Source of the DNA: UBA4717 sp002404395
GTDB taxonomy: Bacteria; Bacillota; Clostridia; Oscillospirales; CAG-272
Length of the DNA: 54,966 nt
Direction: 5' to 3'
Assembly: GCA_937902275.1 (NCBI GenBank)
Contig: CALFNW010000090.1
Location: forward strand, 1-54,966
Part shown: positions 8,686 to 16,443 of the stretch, piece by piece
Numbering within the stretch: position 1 is the first letter of the stretch
Layout of the letters: the number at the start of each line of letters is the position of its first letter
Notes under the pieces: generated by a model
Databases searched by the model: none
Told to the model about the DNA's origin: nothing
Seen by the model: only the letters and a program-made list of their open reading frames with translations
Program-made: the position numbers and the translations under genes

Positions 8686-8825
8686 GCATTGGTCATGCTG
8701 CAAAGCACCGCTGTTTTACTGCTTAAAAAGACGGAAAACAAATGCATGAGGGCAAAAGCGGCCAAGGATCGTTTCAAAAATGTCGTGATCCGATAGGCAT
8801 TTTGCGGACATACGGTTTTGAAGGT

Positions 8826-9533
8826 TTATTTCTTTTTGAGCCGTTTATCCGATCTTATCGAAAGCTTTGTTCCGAGTCCTTGGAATATCAGCACGAGCAC
8901 GATAAGCAGAATGACCGCCGCAAGCATTACAAGGTACTTGTATCGGTAGTATCCGTAGTTGATCGCGATCTTTCCGAGACCGCCGCCGCCGATGATTCCG
9001 CTCATGGCGCTGTATCCGAGTATGGTTATCACAGCGATGGTGGCGTTTGAAATAAGAGACGGCACACTTTCGGGAAGCATGACCTTTGTGATTATCTGAA
9101 AGGGGGACGCACCCATGCTTTGCGCCGCTTCGATTATGTTGGGGTTAACTTCGCGCAGACTTCCTTCAACAAGTCTGGCGACAAAAGGAAACGCGGCAAT
9201 AACAAGCGGAACTATAGATGCTACCGTTCCGACTGCGGTTCCCACGATAAGCCTTGAAAGCGGGAAAACGAGTATCATAAGTATGAGGAACGGTATAGAA
9301 CGAAGCAGGTTGATAACGATATTAATTATGTGCATAAGCCACGCCGGCAGAGGATGAACTCCGCTCTTTTCGCCCGCTACGAGCAAAACTCCGAGCGGAA
9401 GCCCGAGCAGGGTGGCAAAAGCGGTAGATATAAGCGTGACGTACAGCGTTTCCCATATTGCAAGCGGAAACTCGCTTACAAATATATCAATTGCCTCCGC
9501 GATCGCCGCGTCGGAAAAAATATTATTGAACAT
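8826..9533 (-). CDS. metI: Methionine ABC transporter permease
   Basis: Inner-membrane channel of the MetNIQ importer, 235 residues with five or six hydrophobic segments. The MetI-type coupling motif EAAQSMGASPFQIITKVMLPE (about 138-158) is the permease EAA loop that docks the ATPase. The ATG at 9533 has GAGGTGA 5 nt upstream and is preferred over a GTG that overlaps the metN stop. It is the last gene of metQ-metN-metI. The C terminus is basic (SDKRLKKK). With MetN and MetQ adjacent the assignment is firm. Confidence 0.93.
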   Translation of the reverse strand: MFNNIFSDAAIAEAIDIFVSEFPLAIWETLYVTLISTAFATLLGLPLGVLLVAGEKSGVHPLPAWLMHIINIVINLLRSIPFLILMILVFPLSRLIVGTAVGTVASIVPLVIAAFPFVARLVEGSLREVNPNIIEAAQSMGASPFQIITKVMLPESVPSLISNATIAVITILGYSAMSGIIGGGGLGKIAINYGYYRYKYLVMLAAVILLIVLVLIFQGLGTKLSIRSDKRLKKK

Positions 9534-9538
9534 CCGAC

Positions 9539-10540
9539 TCACCTCACTTCTTCGACTAAGACATCGTGCGTTTGTCTCAGATATTTTATCGCCGCCGATA
9601 CCTTGCCGCTGTCATCGGGAATCCCGAGCAACATATTTCCGTACACTTTGTCGCCTATGCATCTGGTGGATGCAGCAAGAATATTTGCGGCAATTCCGAG
9701 GTCGATCGCCATTTGCGTAATTACCGGGGTCTGGGTGGTACGCGCACCGTTGAAAACCACTCTGATGCGGCGTTCACCGTCGTTTGCATTGAGCACTTCG
9801 GATGCACCGTCCGGAAAGACAAGGCGTTTTGCGGCATCCGATCTGGGCGCGGAAAATACGGTACCGACTTCACCTTCTTCGACTACTTCGCCGCCGTCGA
9901 GAATTGCGACACGATTGCAGACTTCTTCAACCACGCTCATCTGATGAGTGATGATTATTACGGTAATTCCGAGCTTTTCGTTGATATCACGGATCAGCGA
10001 CAGTATCTGATGTGTGGTATTGGGGTCAAGGGCGCTGGTAGCTTCGTCGCATAAAAGCACCTTCGGGTCTGTAGCGAGCGCGCGTGCAATTGCAATACGC
10101 TGCTGCTGACCGCCCGAAAGCTCGGCGGGATACGCCCCCGCCTTGTCGGGAAGCCCTACGGTTTCAAGCAATTCACGCGCACGTGCTTCCGCTTCTTTTT
10201 TGCCGACTCCGGAAAGTTCAAGCGGAAAGCAGATATTTCTGAGGCAGTTACGCTGCATCAGCAGATTGAAACCTTGAAATATCATTGTGACATTGCGGCG
10301 GATATTTCTCAGCTCACGCTCGCTCAGCGCGCCGATGTCAACGCCGTCGATCAGCACACTGCCGTCGGTCGGCCGCTCAAGCATATTTATACAGCGGATA
10401 AGGGTGCTTTTTCCGGCGCCGCTCATTCCGATTATTCCGTATATATCTCCGTCGTTGATCTTAAGACTGACGTTTTTTAACGCGTCGACCGTGCCGTCTG
10501 CAAAGCCGAAGGTCTTGGATAGATTCTGTATCTCAATCAT
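9539..10540 (-). CDS. metN: Methionine ABC transporter ATP-binding protein
   Basis: ATPase of the methionine importer, 333 residues. Walker A GMSGAGKST (about 38-46), Q-loop, signature LSGGQQQR, Walker B VLLCDEATSALDP and the H-loop ITHQMS are all present. Residues about 255-333 form the C-terminal NIL domain, which in known MetN proteins binds methionine and shuts the transporter down (trans-inhibition). The start MIEIQNLSKTF matches the family; an Ala-rich in-frame extension upstream is rejected. metI follows 5 bp later. Confidence 0.95.
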   Translation of the reverse strand: MIEIQNLSKTFGFADGTVDALKNVSLKINDGDIYGIIGMSGAGKSTLIRCINMLERPTDGSVLIDGVDIGALSERELRNIRRNVTMIFQGFNLLMQRNCLRNICFPLELSGVGKKEAEARARELLETVGLPDKAGAYPAELSGGQQQRIAIARALATDPKVLLCDEATSALDPNTTHQILSLIRDINEKLGITVIIITHQMSVVEEVCNRVAILDGGEVVEEGEVGTVFSAPRSDAAKRLVFPDGASEVLNANDGERRIRVVFNGARTTQTPVITQMAIDLGIAANILAASTRCIGDKVYGNMLLGIPDDSGKVSAAIKYLRQTHDVLVEEVR

Positions 10541-10600
10541 TTTAATATACAAAGCGAGGGCTGCCGCGGCAACAGCCGCGGCACCCCGCATATTCCTTAA

Positions 10601-11452
10601 TTATTTGTTTATGGTGTCAAGTGAAGTCTGCTTTCCGCCGTAGATTCCGAGCGGTTCAACGTGAATAGCGGCAGCCGAAACAATGTGAGTGCCGTTCTGA
10701 GCGTTGAAGTCGTCAAGATACGGGGTATGCTGGAAGTAGTTCGCGTCGATCTCACCGCTTTCCACAACATTGTTGGGCTGTACGTAATCGGTAAATTCAA
10801 CGATCTTGAGGGTGATATTCTTTTCTGCGAGAATGTCCTTTGCGACCGCGAGAATTTCCGCATGAGGCGCGGGAGATGCGGCAACCGAGATCTCTGTTCC
10901 TGCAAGTGCATCGTAATCAACGGTGCTGTCGTAGCCGTCAGTGGTATCGGTAACAACGCTTACTACTGCACCGGCATATTTTTCGGTAATAAAATCGGCA
11001 ACCTCTTTGCTTTTGAGGGCGGCAACGAGTGCTTTGGTCTTGTCGTTTGTTTCATTGCCTTCCTTAACTGCAACTATGTTGCTGTATGCGGAAGCGGCGC
11101 CTTCGGTAGCAAGAGCGGATTCGACCGGGTTGATACCTGCGGCAATTGCATAGTTTGAGTTGATAACCGCGTAGTCAACATCCTTGAGTACGTTGGGAAG
11201 CTGTGCCGCTTCGACCTCTTTAAAGGTGATGTTCTTCGGATTGCTTTCAATATCGCGGATGGTTGCGGTGATGCCTGCTCCTTCTTTAAGCGTGATTATT
11301 CCTTTGTCTTCGAGCAAGAGCAGAGCGCGCGCTTCGTTTGTGGTGTCGTTCGGAATTGCGATCGTGATATCTTTGCCTCCGCAGGAAGCGAGGGCGAGCG
11401 CCGAACCTACGGCGATGATCAGTGCGAGTGTAAGTGATACGAGCTTTTTCAT
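10601..11452 (-). CDS. metQ: Methionine-binding lipoprotein
   Basis: Substrate-binding lipoprotein of the importer, 283 residues. It has a type II signal peptide with lipobox ALASC (Cys about residue 24), then the NlpA/MetQ domain: early TIAIPND strand, YAVINSNYAIAAGI, and EIDANYFQHTPYLDDFN. AAGGAG lies 9 nt before the ATG. It is first in the metQ-metN-metI order, 60 bp ahead of metN. The 330-nt leader holds a Met-rich peptide and a terminator (see those entries), so expression probably responds to charged methionyl-tRNA. Confidence 0.95.
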   Translation of the reverse strand: MKKLVSLTLALIIAVGSALALASCGGKDITIAIPNDTTNEARALLLLEDKGIITLKEGAGITATIRDIESNPKNITFKEVEAAQLPNVLKDVDYAVINSNYAIAAGINPVESALATEGAASAYSNIVAVKEGNETNDKTKALVAALKSKEVADFITEKYAGAVVSVVTDTTDGYDSTVDYDALAGTEISVAASPAPHAEILAVAKDILAEKNITLKIVEFTDYVQPNNVVESGEIDANYFQHTPYLDDFNAQNGTHIVSAAAIHVEPLGIYGGKQTSLDTINK

Positions 11453-11532
11453 GATTTTTTCTCCTTGTGTTGTGTTGATTTTTTAATATTTATAGGTGTG
11501 TATTGAAAACGAATAATTTGGGTTGCAAGCGG

Positions 11533-11580
11533 TCACATTCGCGTGCTGTAAAGGTTGGTTATTTTTATCAGATTTGTCAT
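11533..11580 (-). CDS. Short ORF between attenuator and metQ
   Basis: A 15-codon frame with an excellent SD (CGGAGG, 6 nt before ATG), lying between the leader terminator and metQ. It encodes MTNLIKITNLYSTRM and stops at TGA, its last sense codon being Met. It may be a second leader peptide or a relic, since LIKITNLY resembles the start of MetN-type ATPases. Translation is unproven. Confidence 0.35.
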   Translation of the reverse strand: MTNLIKITNLYSTRM

Positions 11581-11604
11581 TTCAGACCTCCGTAACAGAA
11601 GAAT

Positions 11605-11641
11605 TTAAAAAGGGGAAACTTCCCGCGGAAGCTTCCCCTTT
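11605..11641 (-). terminator. Attenuator terminator in the metQNI leader
   Basis: A 15-bp stem with one G-U pair: AAAGGGGAAGCTTCC, loop GCG, then the complementary arm, followed by six T on the minus strand. It lies 16 nt after the stop of the Met-rich leader peptide and 150 nt before metQ, inside the transcribed leader, so it must be read through for metQNI expression. A competing pairing is possible between its left arm (GGGGAAGC) and GCTTTCTT inside the leader-peptide coding region (11686-11693). Confidence 0.8.
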
Positions 11642-11656
11642 ACTGTTGACGTTGTG

Positions 11657-11782
11657 TCAAGCACCGACAGTGTTCGCTGTACGGTAAGAAAGCAACCCGG
11701 AAAAAGACATACGGAAAGACATGCACATGCGGCACATGTACATGAGCATCATATTCATTATGATACCCACCGCGTTTTTCAT
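11657..11782 (-). CDS. Methionine-rich leader peptide of metQNI
   Basis: A 41-residue frame with a good SD (AAAGGAG, 8 nt before ATG), about 33 nt after the start predicted from an exact consensus promoter. It contains nine Met, eight of them between residues 9 and 25 (MNMMLMYMCRMCMSFRM). It ends 16 nt before an intrinsic terminator that precedes metQ. This is the architecture of an amino-acid attenuator: ribosomes that stall at Met codons when charged tRNA-Met is scarce would let an antiterminator form. No homology to a known protein is recognised. The regulatory role is inferred from layout and composition. Confidence 0.75.
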   Translation of the reverse strand: MKNAVGIIMNMMLMYMCRMCMSFRMSFSGLLSYRTANTVGA

Positions 11783-11821
11783 ATTGCTTTCTCCTTTCAT
11801 GACGCTTTCTTTGTTGCCGTA

Positions 11822-11850
11822 ATTATATCACTGTCATGAGCGCTTGTCAA
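11822..11850 (-). promoter_or_regulatory. Sigma-A promoter of the metQNI leader
   Basis: TTGACA (11850-11845), 17 bp, TATAAT (11827-11822) on the minus strand, an exact consensus. It is 89 bp downstream of the lrp stop, so metQNI has its own promoter and the leader peptide is the first thing translated. Confidence 0.9.
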
Positions 11851-11938
11851 CCGATTTCGGACAAAAAAATACGATTTGAATATTTGACACAAAAATGACG
11901 GCGGTATTATGTCCCTATTTGTGCCGATTATATGTTAT

Positions 11939-12400
11939 TCAGTCGCTTGTTTCCGCCGCATTTACATCGATCGGGTCGCTTTTGACTGATTTGAGAACGA
12001 AGTGAGTTCTGGTAAGTTGGACTCCGGGCACGCTTTTGATCTTGCGGTAAAGCTTATCGAGACTTTCAGATGAATCGGTATATATTTTGAGTATAAAATC
12101 GTATTCCCCCGTGAGGTAGTAGCAGGATTGTATACTTTCGGTCTCTCTGACCATGTTTGCGAAGTCATCGTAATACTTCGGATGTTCGAGGCTGACCTCC
12201 ATAAGCGCGGTCAGCTCGTTTCCGAGCATTTTCTGATTCAGCGTTATCGTATAGCGTTCAATGGTGCCGTTGGCTTCAAGCTTTTTTATTCGCTCAATTA
12301 CTGCGGAGACCGACAAATTTATCTTTTTACTTATATCCGACGCTTTCATGCGCGCATTTTCTTTCAGACACGCAAGAATTTCAAGATCTGTTTTATCCAT
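11939..12400 (-). CDS. Lrp/AsnC family transcriptional regulator
   Basis: Amino-acid-responsive regulator of 153 residues. The N-terminal winged helix (MDKTDLEILACLKENARMKASDI, with recognition region SVSAVIERIKKLE) is followed by the Lrp/RAM ligand-binding domain (about 65-140), with the GEYDFILKIYTDS segment. SD GGGAG precedes the ATG. It is co-oriented with and directly upstream of metQNI but separated by that operon's own promoter. It may sense methionine or another amino acid; the ligand is not visible. It has its own consensus promoter. Confidence 0.9.
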   Translation of the reverse strand: MDKTDLEILACLKENARMKASDISKKINLSVSAVIERIKKLEANGTIERYTITLNQKMLGNELTALMEVSLEHPKYYDDFANMVRETESIQSCYYLTGEYDFILKIYTDSSESLDKLYRKIKSVPGVQLTRTHFVLKSVKSDPIDVNAAETSD

Positions 12401-12457
12401 ACGTTATTCTCCCGTGAAAATCGGCAAGATCGCCGTATTATTTTTGCATCATTGCCA

Positions 12458-12486
12458 ATTATACTTTAATTTTTGCGGAATGTCAA
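12458..12486 (-). promoter_or_regulatory. Sigma-A promoter of lrp-like gene
   Basis: TTGACA (12486-12481), 17 bp, TATAAT (12463-12458) on the minus strand. It diverges from the promoter at 12546. Confidence 0.85.
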
Positions 12487-12545
12487 GCGATAGAAATTCT
12501 GTTTACCGAATGTTTACGCAAATTTGCCGCTTGCGTGAAAAATGG

Positions 12546-12574
12546 TTGACTCATACAAAGCTTTGTGATATAAT
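12546..12574 (+). promoter_or_regulatory. Sigma-A promoter of phosphoribosyltransferase gene
   Basis: TTGACT, 17 bp, TATAAT, 70 bp before the ATG at 12645. Confidence 0.85.
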
Positions 12575-12644
12575 TATCGGAGTGTTTGATGAAACAAACG
12601 GAAAAACGCATTACGCAGGTAATACGCAGTAAGGGGATATTGCA

Positions 12645-13205
12645 ATGAAAGAATACTACAAACTTAAAATTGCCGAGATCGAGAGGGATCTGAAGCTGTT
12701 TCCGGTCAGCGATTCGCTGAAGATAGCGGCGTTCATCCTTTTCGGAGACGTTGAGCTTACCGAAGTCAGCGCGCGCGAACTTGCGCGTCTTGCTCCCGAG
12801 CATGACATTCTTGTGACTGCAGAAGCCAAGAGCATACCGCTTATATATGAAATGGCAAAGCAGCTCGGCGAAAACGAGTATGTCATCGCACGCAAAGGTC
12901 CTAAAGTATATATGGAGGAATTGACAACGGTTACGGTCCGTTCGATAACTACCCAACACGATCAGAGCCTTTGTATAGGCAAGAGGGAAGCCGATCTTAT
13001 GCGCGGCAAACGCGTACTTATTGTCGACGATGTTATAAGCACGGGAGAGTCGCTTGCGGCGATCGAAAAACTTGTCAAGGCTGTGGGCGGCGAGATCGTC
13101 GGAAAGATGGCAGTCCTTGCAGAGGGAGACGCGATCAAGCGCGAGGATATTACGGTGCTTGCGCCGCTTCCGCTGTTCGACGCCGAGGGAGAGCCGATCA
13201 AATAA
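12645..13205 (+). CDS. Adenine phosphoribosyltransferase-like protein
   Basis: Type I phosphoribosyltransferase, 186 residues. The PRPP-binding motif VLIVDDVISTGES (about 124-136) is intact and the flexible loop and hood region resemble Apt (ILVTAEAKSIPLIYEMAKQLG; VIARKGPKVYM). It likely salvages a purine base to the nucleotide, but an AMP-specific role is not certain, since many Clostridia carry such apt-like paralogues. AAGGGG lies 8 nt before the ATG. It is monocistronic, between a consensus promoter and a strong shared terminator. Confidence 0.85.
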   Translation: MKEYYKLKIAEIERDLKLFPVSDSLKIAAFILFGDVELTEVSARELARLAPEHDILVTAEAKSIPLIYEMAKQLGENEYVIARKGPKVYMEELTTVTVRSITTQHDQSLCIGKREADLMRGKRVLIVDDVISTGESLAAIEKLVKAVGGEIVGKMAVLAEGDAIKREDITVLAPLPLFDAEGEPIK

Positions 13206-13217
13206 TAAATTAAATCG

Positions 13218-13254
13218 AAAAAGGATCCGCACAAAAACTGTGCGGATCCTTTTT
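13218..13254. terminator. Bidirectional intrinsic terminator
   Basis: A 15-bp perfect stem, AAAAAGGATCCGCAC and its complement around a 7-nt loop, with T runs on both strands. It separates the plus-strand phosphoribosyltransferase gene from the minus-strand protease pair. Confidence 0.92.
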
Positions 13255-13269
13255 GTGTATTTTATCTTA

Positions 13270-16200
13270 TCAGCCTCCGGTAACGCTCATTCGTACGGTC
13301 TTGCAATTGAACGCGATGTCATACAGCTCGGCGTAAACATAGATAGCAGAGACATTCGTGATATCATATGTCAGCGTGTGAGCGGCGCCGGCGCCGGCGG
13401 CGAGGAGGTTATCCTTTGAAAAAGTATGGCTTTCGAGTGGGGTGAGTTTTTTACCGCGGTCGGTCGTCAGGTAAGCCGCCTGCATATACATATCATCTCG
13501 GACGGTAAGCGACAGGATCTTTTTGCCGTTTTCAGAGTGGATCGAATATGAAACAAGCTCCGGTTTGCGGCTGTCAACATAGAAATCGAAGCTCTGCTCA
13601 AAGGTGTTTCCGACAGAGTCTGTTCCGATGAGCTTACAGAGATATTTTCCGTCGCCGTATACATATTTGTCGTTTTCGTCGCTCCTGCAATCCCAAAGCT
13701 TCAGCGAATAGCGGTTTGTGGTCCCGAGAGTCGGTTCCGCATAGGCTTTTGCAAGCCCGCGAAGCACATTTGTGTTATGTAACTCATTACCTGTTTCATC
13801 ATACACGGTCGCTTTCAGCGAAGCGAGATTACGTATCAGGCTTACCGATGCGTACAGCGAGCCGTCGCAACCGTCGCCGAACGGCGAGAGTATCGACAAC
13901 CTTTCGTCAAAGCTCATGGACAGCGTATTGTATCCGTACATATTGTTGGTGCCGAGCTCGGCGGTTGAGTCAAAACGGTCATTTTGACAAACAGTGTACA
14001 GATAATTGCCTCCGAACGGCGATGCGGTTTCGTATAGGCTTGAATCAAACGGAGAGCTGCTGTAAAAATCTCCTCTGAATCCGAGAAAAGGCATTGAGTA
14101 ACTTTGCTCGCCGTCAAGTTTTATAAATCCCTCAATATACATTCCGTTCGGATAGAGTTTTTCAAATTCCGCAAGCTCTGCTTCGGAAAGCGTAACGTTT
14201 AACCTGATCAGCGTTTTGCTTTTTCCGTTAAGCGTTATACCGTACGACTGTTTTTTTGACGCGTTTATTGCGTTTCCGTCAAGCGTTATCGAAGCGTTGT
14301 CAAAAAGCTTGAGCGTAGGCTTCATGAACGACACGGTATCGGTTTTGCTTTTTCCGAGTATTTCATACAGTGTTTTTTGGGTGTGCTCAAAGTAATAATC
14401 GTTTTCGCCGCAGAGCGTTTCGTAGGTCAGCGTTTCAAGATCGGGCGTTCCGAGCATGACCGAGAGCTTAAGTTCCTTTGCTTTTCCGGAGAGATTCTCA
14501 ACTTCAAAAGACAGCTCAAACGAATCTGAAAGCTTGTTGCCGAGCTCAAGCTTTGAAACCCCGTTGTGCGTAATGATCAGGTCGGCTTGCGCCGCGCTTT
14601 TGTAATCAACGAGTCCGGCTCCCTGTACGTTTACCGAATAAGGGGTTTCGCCGTCGGTCATTATCGCGGCGGAACTCATCAGCAGATTCTTGAGCGTATT
14701 CGTTTTTTCTGTTCCCGAAAGTCCGCTTAACTTCGGAAGTATTCCGGCGGCAAGTCCCGAAATAAATGCCGAAGACGGCGAGGTTCCCGAAATCGACGCA
14801 TAGCCGCCGTCGGAAGCCGCCGAGCGTATCCCCGAACCTGGCGCGGTAAGCTCAGGCTTTATTTTCAGTGTGGGAGTCGGACCCCATGAAGAAAACTCGG
14901 TACTTTTGGGTGCGATCCCGGCGTTTGAATAGACCGAAAGAGTACTTTCTACATATATCTTTTTCACGGCGGCATCTTTCAGTATCATTCCGTCGGCTTT
15001 ACTTATAAAGATCGCCGGCAGGTCAGAATCGTCAAGCACCATTTTTGTGCGCAGTGATACGGCATCTTCAATGTTGTCGTAAATTATTGCCGCGACCGCA
15101 CCGTGTTTTTCGGCATTGTTTACCTTTTCCGCAAAAGTGATCTCTCCGCGCTCGATAAGCGCGACCCTGCCGCGCAGATCAAGCCTGTTTCCGTCTTTTA
15201 TGTAGTCTTCTTCTTTTCCGAGCCCCGGCACTACGGCGTATTCAAGCGTTTTGCCGTTGAAGCTCTCATTGAAATATTTACGCGGCGAACCGAGTACTGC
15301 GTCATTGTTTGAATCGCTGTATGCGATAAGGCTGCCGTTATACGTGAGTCTTACTGCGGGATACTGACCGTTGTAAACATTTGCCGCCGCCGCGGCGATC
15401 ACGCTTTCGGAGGTTGCGGGGGTGTTTACCGTGCCCGAATCGGGAAATTCGGTGTTTGGCTCCCAATACGATGCGGTAAGGTCATAAGCCGACGCTTCCC
15501 CGAGCGTCGAATTATTGCCTGCCGAGCATACCACGGTTATCCCGCGTTCGCTCATTTTATTTATCGTATTTTCAAGTGCTTCATCATAATAGCCGGATTC
15601 GGAAAAGCCGCACGGCTTTCCGAGACTGAGATTTACTACGTCGGCGCCGAGTATATACGCATCCTCAAGCGCGGCTATCACCGCTCCGGTCTGAGCGGTG
15701 CCGGTCGCTTCGCTGTATACTTTCATCAATAGTAACTGTGCATAAGGCGCGGTGCCCGACGGCAGGTTTATGTTTCCTCGCGCGTTTCCCGCGGCGACAG
15801 CCGCCATTGCGGTGCCGTGGTTGCTTGCGGTCTTGACTTCGCACGTGCCGGTTATATAATCAAAGGCAAAGGGAATCTTGCGGTTCACATATGTTTTGTC
15901 CCAGGTAAAGAAGCTGCTCTGCCTGTGTGCGTTTGTAAAGTGATATATACCGGCAATATCACTTTCGGTAAGCTTGACGTTTGCGGTATCATCGAGTGTA
16001 AACAGCTCATGTTTTACATTGAAGCCGTTGTCTATTATTGCAATTACACTGCCTTCGCCGAAGTGCGGATCTGCAATATATGACGATACGTTTGCCGCCG
16101 ACGAGCTCTGCACATCTAATTCGGCTTCAAGTGTCTGATATTCGACTTCGGGCGACACCGAAAGCACACCGTCGAGAGTGCTGAGCGTCGGAAGCATATC

Positions 16201-16443
16201 GGCGCCGAGAGTTACCGAGAAGCCGTGAAGCATTGAAGAATATGTATAATTTACCTGCGCTTCCGGGAGAATTTTTTTTAGTTCAGCCGTTACGGCATCA
16301 ATTGCCGCCGTGTCGGAGACCGTTACAATATATGCGGAATTTGCGGCGTACCCGGTATCCGCATTAACGGGAGCGGGGATCAGCGAGAATACAAATACCG
16401 CGGCGAGTATAAGCGAGAGCGTTTTGATTCTGCGTGTTTTCAC
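13270..16443 (-). CDS. Large secreted subtilisin-like protease (S8), downstream copy
   Basis: 1057-residue secreted protease. Parts in order: signal peptide (1-28, ending PAPVNA), I9-type propeptide (about 36-105), S8 catalytic domain with D138 (IAIIDNGF), H209 (NHGTAM), oxyanion N310 (CSAGNN) and S555, interrupted by a PA domain (about 410-500, GRVALIERGEITFAEKV). After S555 come beta-rich C-terminal domains of the kind found in lactocepin-type proteases. No LPXTG anchor or S-layer repeats are seen. The motif around the nucleophile is GTSPSSAF instead of the usual GTSMAAP. GTG start overlaps the upstream protease stop (GTGA). Confidence 0.9.
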   Translation of the reverse strand: MKTRRIKTLSLILAAVFVFSLIPAPVNADTGYAANSAYIVTVSDTAAIDAVTAELKKILPEAQVNYTYSSMLHGFSVTLGADMLPTLSTLDGVLSVSPEVEYQTLEAELDVQSSSAANVSSYIADPHFGEGSVIAIIDNGFNVKHELFTLDDTANVKLTESDIAGIYHFTNAHRQSSFFTWDKTYVNRKIPFAFDYITGTCEVKTASNHGTAMAAVAAGNARGNINLPSGTAPYAQLLLMKVYSEATGTAQTGAVIAALEDAYILGADVVNLSLGKPCGFSESGYYDEALENTINKMSERGITVVCSAGNNSTLGEASAYDLTASYWEPNTEFPDSGTVNTPATSESVIAAAAANVYNGQYPAVRLTYNGSLIAYSDSNNDAVLGSPRKYFNESFNGKTLEYAVVPGLGKEEDYIKDGNRLDLRGRVALIERGEITFAEKVNNAEKHGAVAAIIYDNIEDAVSLRTKMVLDDSDLPAIFISKADGMILKDAAVKKIYVESTLSVYSNAGIAPKSTEFSSWGPTPTLKIKPELTAPGSGIRSAASDGGYASISGTSPSSAFISGLAAGILPKLSGLSGTEKTNTLKNLLMSSAAIMTDGETPYSVNVQGAGLVDYKSAAQADLIITHNGVSKLELGNKLSDSFELSFEVENLSGKAKELKLSVMLGTPDLETLTYETLCGENDYYFEHTQKTLYEILGKSKTDTVSFMKPTLKLFDNASITLDGNAINASKKQSYGITLNGKSKTLIRLNVTLSEAELAEFEKLYPNGMYIEGFIKLDGEQSYSMPFLGFRGDFYSSSPFDSSLYETASPFGGNYLYTVCQNDRFDSTAELGTNNMYGYNTLSMSFDERLSILSPFGDGCDGSLYASVSLIRNLASLKATVYDETGNELHNTNVLRGLAKAYAEPTLGTTNRYSLKLWDCRSDENDKYVYGDGKYLCKLIGTDSVGNTFEQSFDFYVDSRKPELVSYSIHSENGKKILSLTVRDDMYMQAAYLTTDRGKKLTPLESHTFSKDNLLAAGAGAAHTLTYDITNVSAIYVYAELYDIAFNCKTVRMSVTGG

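Noticed and set aside
11453..11850. SAM riboswitch or T-box upstream of metQ
   Set aside because: I could not find the S-box core or the T-box AGGGTGGNACCGCG motif with its specifier stem. GCGGTGGGTA at the leader-peptide start only partly resembles a T-box and lies in the coding region.
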